A stretch of 64,000 nt of DNA, from assembly GCA_964651435.1 (NCBI GenBank), contig CAZYVU010000008.1:23398-87397 (forward strand), written 5' to 3'. Origin of the DNA: CAZYVU01 sp964651435. Its GTDB lineage: Bacteria > Desulfobacterota > Syntrophorhabdia > Syntrophorhabdales > CAYQXL01. Under the pieces are notes generated by a model, which did not search any database, was not told the origin of the DNA, and saw only the letters and a program-made list of their open reading frames with translations. Position 1 is the first letter of the stretch, and every line of letters starts with the position of its first letter. The position numbers and the translations under genes are program-made. This document shows, one piece after another, positions 59,580-64,000 of this stretch.

Positions 59580-60359
59580 ATGAACATACTGGTATTCACA
59601 AAAAGGGTTCCTGCAACGCAGGAGGAAGAGCTTCGAATTGTCGACGACGGCAAGGGCGTGGATATGTCGAAACTGCCCTTCAAGATCAACGACTGGGACA
59701 ACTATGCCATTGAGGAAGCGGTGCGGATCGTCGAAAAGAGCGGCGGCGCCGTAACGGCGGTTTCCCTGGGCGACGCAGAGTCCGACGAAGTGCTTCGCCG
59801 TGCCATAGCCATGGGCGCCAAGGACGGCTTCCTGGTGGAGATGGACCAGGTGCTCCACGATCCCCTTGCGCGGGGTACCCTTATCAGAAATTTTCTGAAC
59901 AAAGAGGACATTCCATTTGATGTTATCTTTACGGGTGTTCAATCGGACGACGACCAGTTCGCTGCCGTCGGGGGCATCCTGGCCGCTCTCCTCAAGCTTC
60001 CCTATTGCTCCATGGTGATCGGCATAGAGAGCGCCGAAACGGACCATCTGATTGTAAGGAGAGAGTTGGAGGGAGGCCTTCTGGAACGGATAAAGATAAC
60101 GACGCCCTGCGTTCTTTCCATCCAAAGCGGTATCAACGAGCCGCGGTATGTGTCCATCATGGGCATACGGAAGGCCTCAAAGGTGGAACGGAAAACCTTC
60201 CCGGCAACACGGTACGGCGAAGGAGCGGAGGCGAAGATCGAGCTCTCGCGGTGGGTTTATCCCCCAAAGAAGGGTGGAGCGACGCTGTTGGAAGGGGAGC
60301 TGAGCGATGTCTGCATGAAGCTGCTGGAGATTTTGAAAGAGAAGGGGGTGCATCAATGA
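59580..60359 (+). CDS. etfB: Electron transfer flavoprotein, beta subunit
   Basis: A 259-residue EtfB. ILVFTKRVPATQEEELRI at the N-terminus, NDWDNYAIEEAVRIVE near residue 38, then VTAVSLGDAESDEVLRRAIAMGA and TGVQSDDDQFAAVGGILAALL near residue 118 that binds AMP or a second FAD. The gene starts one base after the HdrCB-like stop. With EtfA it carries electrons from acyl-CoA dehydrogenase. Whether it is a bifurcating type cannot be decided by eye. Confidence 0.94.
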   Translation: MNILVFTKRVPATQEEELRIVDDGKGVDMSKLPFKINDWDNYAIEEAVRIVEKSGGAVTAVSLGDAESDEVLRRAIAMGAKDGFLVEMDQVLHDPLARGTLIRNFLNKEDIPFDVIFTGVQSDDDQFAAVGGILAALLKLPYCSMVIGIESAETDHLIVRRELEGGLLERIKITTPCVLSIQSGINEPRYVSIMGIRKASKVERKTFPATRYGEGAEAKIELSRWVYPPKKGGATLLEGELSDVCMKLLEILKEKGVHQ

Positions 60360-61294
60360 GCTATGCTCTTGTAGTGGCAGAGGTGAGGCGAGGTGTTTTT
60401 GAAGAGAGGAATCTCGATTCCATCGGTCTTTGTGCGCTTCTCGGTAAGAAAGCCGTCGTTATGTTGCCGGACGGGACATACGCATTGAACGATAAATTGA
60501 CCGACGGCATCATAAAGGTGAAGGTGAATGAAGAGACATTCCTCAATCCCCTGAACATGACAGCCCTTATCGGGCAGATTTCGCAGAGCCGCGGAAAACC
60601 CGATTGTATCGTCTTTACGCACTCATCATCAGGTGCCGAATCGGCCGCTTACGCGGCCGGCCACTTTGACTACCCTCTTATAACCGACGTGAGCGCTTAC
60701 GAAAAGGAGAGGAGAGCGTTTCTCAAGAGCTACTACTCGGACAAACTTTTCGGCGAATTCACGCTTGGGGGCGACGGCCCGGTCATTCTTACCGTGAGGA
60801 GCGGCAGCTTCAAGGAGTACGCGACAGAGAGGGATGCAGCTCCGCAGGCAGACACCATAGAAACAGTGGCTCCCGAAGGCGGCAGGACATTCCTGGAATA
60901 TATTGAAGAGGAGAAAGCGGACATTGACATAGCAAAGGCCGACTTTCTGCTCTCGGTGGGCAGGGGTGTGGGCAATAAGGATGAGGTGGCCGGTTACGAG
61001 GAGCTTGCGGGACTTCTGAAGGCCGTACTCTCGGGGTCGCGGCCCGTCATCGACAAGATGTGGCTTCCAAAGGCCCGCCAGGTAGGCACTTCGGGAAAAA
61101 CGGTTAAGCCCAAAGTGTACCTCGCCATGGGAATTAGCGGTGCCTTCCAGCACATTGCGGGCATGAAGGATGCGGACTGTATCATAGCGGTCAACAAAGA
61201 CGCAGAGGCGCCCATCTTTCAGTATGCCCATTTCGGCATAGTGGCGGACATCCACAAGGTCCGGGACGCCTTGAAGTCGATTGTAACGGGCTGA
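60356..61294 (+). CDS. etfA: Electron transfer flavoprotein, alpha subunit
   Basis: A 312-residue EtfA. The C-terminal FAD domain is typical: LSVGRGVGNKDEVAGYEELAGLL near residue 200, SRPVIDKMW, RQVGTSGKTVKPKVYLAMGISGAFQHIAGM near 240 and VNKDAEAPIFQYAHFGIVAD. The start ATG at 60356 overlaps the etfB stop by 4 bases (ATGA); a longer in-frame reading within etfB is rejected. Its stop overlaps the next ATG (TGATG). Confidence 0.95.
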   Translation: MSYALVVAEVRRGVFEERNLDSIGLCALLGKKAVVMLPDGTYALNDKLTDGIIKVKVNEETFLNPLNMTALIGQISQSRGKPDCIVFTHSSSGAESAAYAAGHFDYPLITDVSAYEKERRAFLKSYYSDKLFGEFTLGGDGPVILTVRSGSFKEYATERDAAPQADTIETVAPEGGRTFLEYIEEEKADIDIAKADFLLSVGRGVGNKDEVAGYEELAGLLKAVLSGSRPVIDKMWLPKARQVGTSGKTVKPKVYLAMGISGAFQHIAGMKDADCIIAVNKDAEAPIFQYAHFGIVADIHKVRDALKSIVTG

Positions 61295-64000
61295 TGGACG
61301 AAGATAAGAGACATGTTCTCGTTGTGGGCGGCGGTATAGGCGGCATCACGGCTGCCCTTGAATTGGCTTCCTGCGGCGTTCGGGTGACGATGCTCGAGGA
61401 GGGCCCATCTATTGGCGGCAGAATGATTCAGCTTGACAAGACCTTCCCTACCCTCGACTGTTCCACATGTACCCTTTCTCCGAAGATGGTGGAAGTGGCC
61501 CTCAATCGCAGCATAGAGCTTCTCTCGTGGGCGAAACCCATGGCAGTGACAAGGGCGGGAAAGGGGTTCCGAGTCACCGTCATGAAGAAATCCCGGTATG
61601 TAGATATGAAGAAATGTACGGCCTGCGGCTCGTGCTCCCCGTGGTGTCCGGTGGTCATGAAGAGCGAATTCAACATGGGTATAGGCCCCCGCAAGGCAAT
61701 CTATATTCCTTTCCCGCAGGCCATACCGAACAAAGCCAGCATCGACAGGCGAGAGGACCGGCCCTGCAAGGCAGCCTGCGTCGATGCCTGCCCGATCCAC
61801 ACAAATGTGCTCGGTTACCTGAAACATATCAGCGAAGGCCGGTTTGCCGACGCCTACACGCTTATCAGAAAGACAAACCCCTTTCCTTCCGCCTGCGCAA
61901 GGGTCTGCTACGCGCCCTGTGAAGCGGCATGTAACAGGGGGCAACTGGACGAACCTCTTGCCATTCGCAATTTGAAGCGGGCCGCTGTGGACCGATTTGA
62001 CCTTGATGCGCTGGAGGTGCCCCAGATACAGAAGACCGACAAGAAGGTTGCCGTCATAGGGGCCGGCCCGGCAGGGCTTACCTGTGCGCACGATCTCGCC
62101 CTGGAAGGCCACGATGTCACCGTATACGAGGTCCTTCCGGAGCCGGGCGGCATGCTGAGGTACGCTATACCGGAGTATCGACTGCCCAAATCGGAACTGC
62201 GAAAAGAGATCGGCTACATCGAACGGCTGGGGGTTGACATCCGGTGCGGCATGGAGGTGGGCAAGGACATCCTCATTGACGACTTGAGGAGGGATTATAA
62301 TGCGCTCTTCATCGGCACCGGTGCGCCGAAAGGGATGCCGCTGAGCGTGGAGGGAGAAGACCTGACGGGCATCGTAGACGGCATACGGTTTCTCAGGGCC
62401 GTGAACAGCAACGAAACGGTGACGACCGGAAGGCGGGTTGCGGTCATAGGCGGCGGCAATACGGCCATAGACTGCGCGAGAACGGCCAAGAGGCTTGGCA
62501 GCGAGGCGGTCAAGCTTGTTTACCGGAGAACTCGTGACGAAATGCCGGCTGCGGCTGAAGAGGTGGAGGCCCTTTTGCATGAGGGCATAGCAATAGAATT
62601 TCTTACAACACCGGTACGTTTCTTTGGGGAGGGAGGCGCACTGACGGGCATGGAGTGCATTCGCATGGAACTCGGCGAGCCTGACGGGAGCGGAAGACGA
62701 CGCCCCGTGCCTGTCAAGAATTCAGCATTCTCCGTACCTGTCGATTTCGTTATCACAGCTTTGGGTCAGGCCGCGCAGACTGCATTTGCGGAAGAGATCG
62801 GATTGTCGTTGGCCCGCAACCGGACCATAGAAGTTGATCCGGCCACAGGGTTGGCGAATGTTGAAGGCGTTTTTGCCGGTGGAGACGTCACCACCGGACC
62901 GGCCTATGTGGTGGACGCCATAGCCGCAGGCCAGAAGGCGGCCCGGTCCATCAGCGCGTATCTCCGGGGAGAGGACGTTTCAGCAGCCATCGAAAAGAGG
63001 CCGGAAAGGCTCAGCGAGGCCGAAATGGAGGGCTTGGCGGCACGGTTTCCAAGGACCAGGCGACTCCCCATGCCGGAGTTGTCCGTTGAAGAAAGGGTGA
63101 CCAATTTTGCCGAGGTGGCTCTCGGCTATGGCGAAGACGAGGCCGTGACCGAAGCGTTACGGTGTCTTGCGGGCCCCATTGAAGGATGCATTCAGTGTGG
63201 TGAGTGCGAGAGGGTCTGCGAGGTAAAGGCCGTTGATTACACGCTCCAGGATGAAATTGTCGAGATGGATGTTGACGGTATAGTGCTGGCGCCCGGATTC
63301 GATCTCTACGATCCGACGGAAAAGAGAGAATATGGTTACGGTACGCTTGAGGGCGTTATCACAGGCATTGAATTTGAAAGAATGTGTTCCGTAACGGGAC
63401 CGACGGGGGGTGACATCCTTTTCAAAGGAAAGATCCCGAAGCGATTCTATTTTATTCAATGTGTGGGCTCCAGAGACCGTCAGTCGGGAGCGCGGTTCTG
63501 TTCGCGCGTCTGTTGCATGTATACGGCAAAGCACGCGAGCATCGTAAAGGACAGGATCAGGGATGCACAGATTTACGTATCGTACATAGATGTCCGCGCC
63601 TACGGCAAGGGCTACGAGGAGTTCTACAAGAGCACGCAGGAAGGCGGGGCCGTCTACATCAGGGGTATCCCTGGAGAGATAACGAAAACAGAGAATGGGT
63701 TGCTGGTCAGAGTGGAAGATATGCTGAGCGGCGAGCTCATAGAGATAGAGGTGGACCTTGTTGTGCTTGCAACAGGCGTAAGGCCGCGCACGGGAACGGA
63801 AGCGCTCTGCGATATCATGTCCGTAGAGAGGGATGAATACGGTTTCATACGGGCCGATGCCATCAATCCGTCACGGACCAACGTTGACGGCATCTTCGTG
63901 TGCGGCATGGCCTCGGGGCCGAAGGATGTGCCGGACACCGTTGCGTCGGGAGGAGAAGCGGCGGCACGATGCATGGAGTATATAAGGACAGTGCAAAGTT
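61294..64000 (+). CDS. HdrA-like flavoprotein with inserted GltD-like NAD(P)H module (partial)
   Basis: Open from the ATG at 61294 to the window end: 902 residues without a stop. Residues 1-150 are HdrA-like: VLVVGGGIGGITAALE, the HdrA-specific DCSTCTLSPKM (55-65) and CTACGSCSPWC. Residues about 155-560 are GltD-like: Cys-rich CKAACVDACPIHTN and CARVCYAPCEAAC, FAD-binding VIGAGPAGLTCA (254-265), NAD(P)H-binding VAVIGGGNTAIDCA (382-395) and GVFAGGDVTTGPAYVVDAI. HdrA resumes with CIQCGECERVC (632-642), then FIQCVGSRDRQSG and CSRVCCMYTAKHA. It shares one base with etfA. The likely role is electron exchange between NAD(P)H, ETF and the HdrCB-like clusters, possibly by flavin-based bifurcation or confurcation. 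Confidence 0.88.
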   Translation, partial: MDEDKRHVLVVGGGIGGITAALELASCGVRVTMLEEGPSIGGRMIQLDKTFPTLDCSTCTLSPKMVEVALNRSIELLSWAKPMAVTRAGKGFRVTVMKKSRYVDMKKCTACGSCSPWCPVVMKSEFNMGIGPRKAIYIPFPQAIPNKASIDRREDRPCKAACVDACPIHTNVLGYLKHISEGRFADAYTLIRKTNPFPSACARVCYAPCEAACNRGQLDEPLAIRNLKRAAVDRFDLDALEVPQIQKTDKKVAVIGAGPAGLTCAHDLALEGHDVTVYEVLPEPGGMLRYAIPEYRLPKSELRKEIGYIERLGVDIRCGMEVGKDILIDDLRRDYNALFIGTGAPKGMPLSVEGEDLTGIVDGIRFLRAVNSNETVTTGRRVAVIGGGNTAIDCARTAKRLGSEAVKLVYRRTRDEMPAAAEEVEALLHEGIAIEFLTTPVRFFGEGGALTGMECIRMELGEPDGSGRRRPVPVKNSAFSVPVDFVITALGQAAQTAFAEEIGLSLARNRTIEVDPATGLANVEGVFAGGDVTTGPAYVVDAIAAGQKAARSISAYLRGEDVSAAIEKRPERLSEAEMEGLAARFPRTRRLPMPELSVEERVTNFAEVALGYGEDEAVTEALRCLAGPIEGCIQCGECERVCEVKAVDYTLQDEIVEMDVDGIVLAPGFDLYDPTEKREYGYGTLEGVITGIEFERMCSVTGPTGGDILFKGKIPKRFYFIQCVGSRDRQSGARFCSRVCCMYTAKHASIVKDRIRDAQIYVSYIDVRAYGKGYEEFYKSTQEGGAVYIRGIPGEITKTENGLLVRVEDMLSGELIEIEVDLVVLATGVRPRTGTEALCDIMSVERDEYGFIRADAINPSRTNVDGIFVCGMASGPKDVPDTVASGGEAAARCMEYIRTVQS

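Noticed and set aside
60005..60355. N-terminal extension of etfA into etfB
   Set aside because: It is the out-of-frame reading of etfB; the ATG at 60356 gives the standard EtfA length and an ATGA overlap.
61219..62580. 453-codon minus-strand open frame opposite etfA and the HdrA/GltD gene
   Set aside because: The plus strand carries intact flavoprotein motifs throughout; the antisense product resembles nothing and has no ribosome site.

Overview
The window reads as chromosomal DNA of an anaerobic Gram-negative bacterium, most likely a deltaproteobacterium (Desulfobacterota) with a syntrophic or organic-acid-oxidising lifestyle. The evidence is a meso-diaminopimelate-type MurE, a heptose/lipopolysaccharide (LPS) gene block, a B12-dependent ribonucleotide reductase, several radical SAM enzymes, a TRAP transporter, and an acyl-CoA dehydrogenase linked to Etf and heterodisulfide-reductase-like proteins. 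I saw no tRNA, rRNA, CRISPR array, insertion sequence or prophage.

Layout. (1) 0.3-17.7 kb, minus strand: one long run of overlapping genes. It opens with ftsB, a radical SAM gene and ybgC, then two family-9 glycosyltransferases, a B12-binding radical SAM gene, rfaE1/rfaE2 for ADP-heptose, and outer-core/O-chain genes: one GT2 and four GT4 glycosyltransferases, two DegT aminotransferases, an FdtA-like ketoisomerase, two methyltransferases and a two-domain LPS kinase. (2) 17.7-28.5 kb: single genes including a GNAT protein, mtgA, rhlE, a cysteine-rich repeat exoprotein, nrdJ behind two NrdR boxes, a nitroreductase and a variant NRAMP transporter. (3) 28.5-44.4 kb, plus strand: the division and cell wall (dcw) cluster in the order mraZ-rsmH-ftsL-X-murE-murF-mraY-murD-Y-murG-murC-murB-ddl-ftsQ-ftsA-ftsZ. 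(4) 44.5-49.2 kb: a radical SAM gene, two secreted proteins, a VOC protein and an orphan LarA-like gene. (5) 49.4-64 kb, plus strand: a sensor kinase and sigma-54 activator, a TRAP transporter, an acyl-CoA synthetase, an acyl-CoA dehydrogenase, an HdrC-HdrB-like protein, EtfBA and an HdrA-GltD-like fusion cut by the window end.

Two things stand out. First, the dcw cluster has no ftsI and no ftsW, the septal transpeptidase and its SEDS partner. Their usual slots hold X (30228-31124), a one-helix protein ending in a PASTA-like domain but with no transpeptidase, and Y (36320-37105), a protein with about ten membrane segments and no SEDS motif. Both are joined to their neighbours by 4-base overlaps.

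Second, region 5 looks like a sigma-54 regulon. GG-N10-GC promoter elements lie in front of the kinase/regulator operon, the TRAP operon, the acyl-CoA synthetase and the hdr-etf operon, and the one activator in the window is encoded among them. The likely scheme is a sensed organic acid, TRAP uptake, CoA activation, acyl-CoA oxidation, and electron transfer through Etf to a soluble Hdr-type complex.
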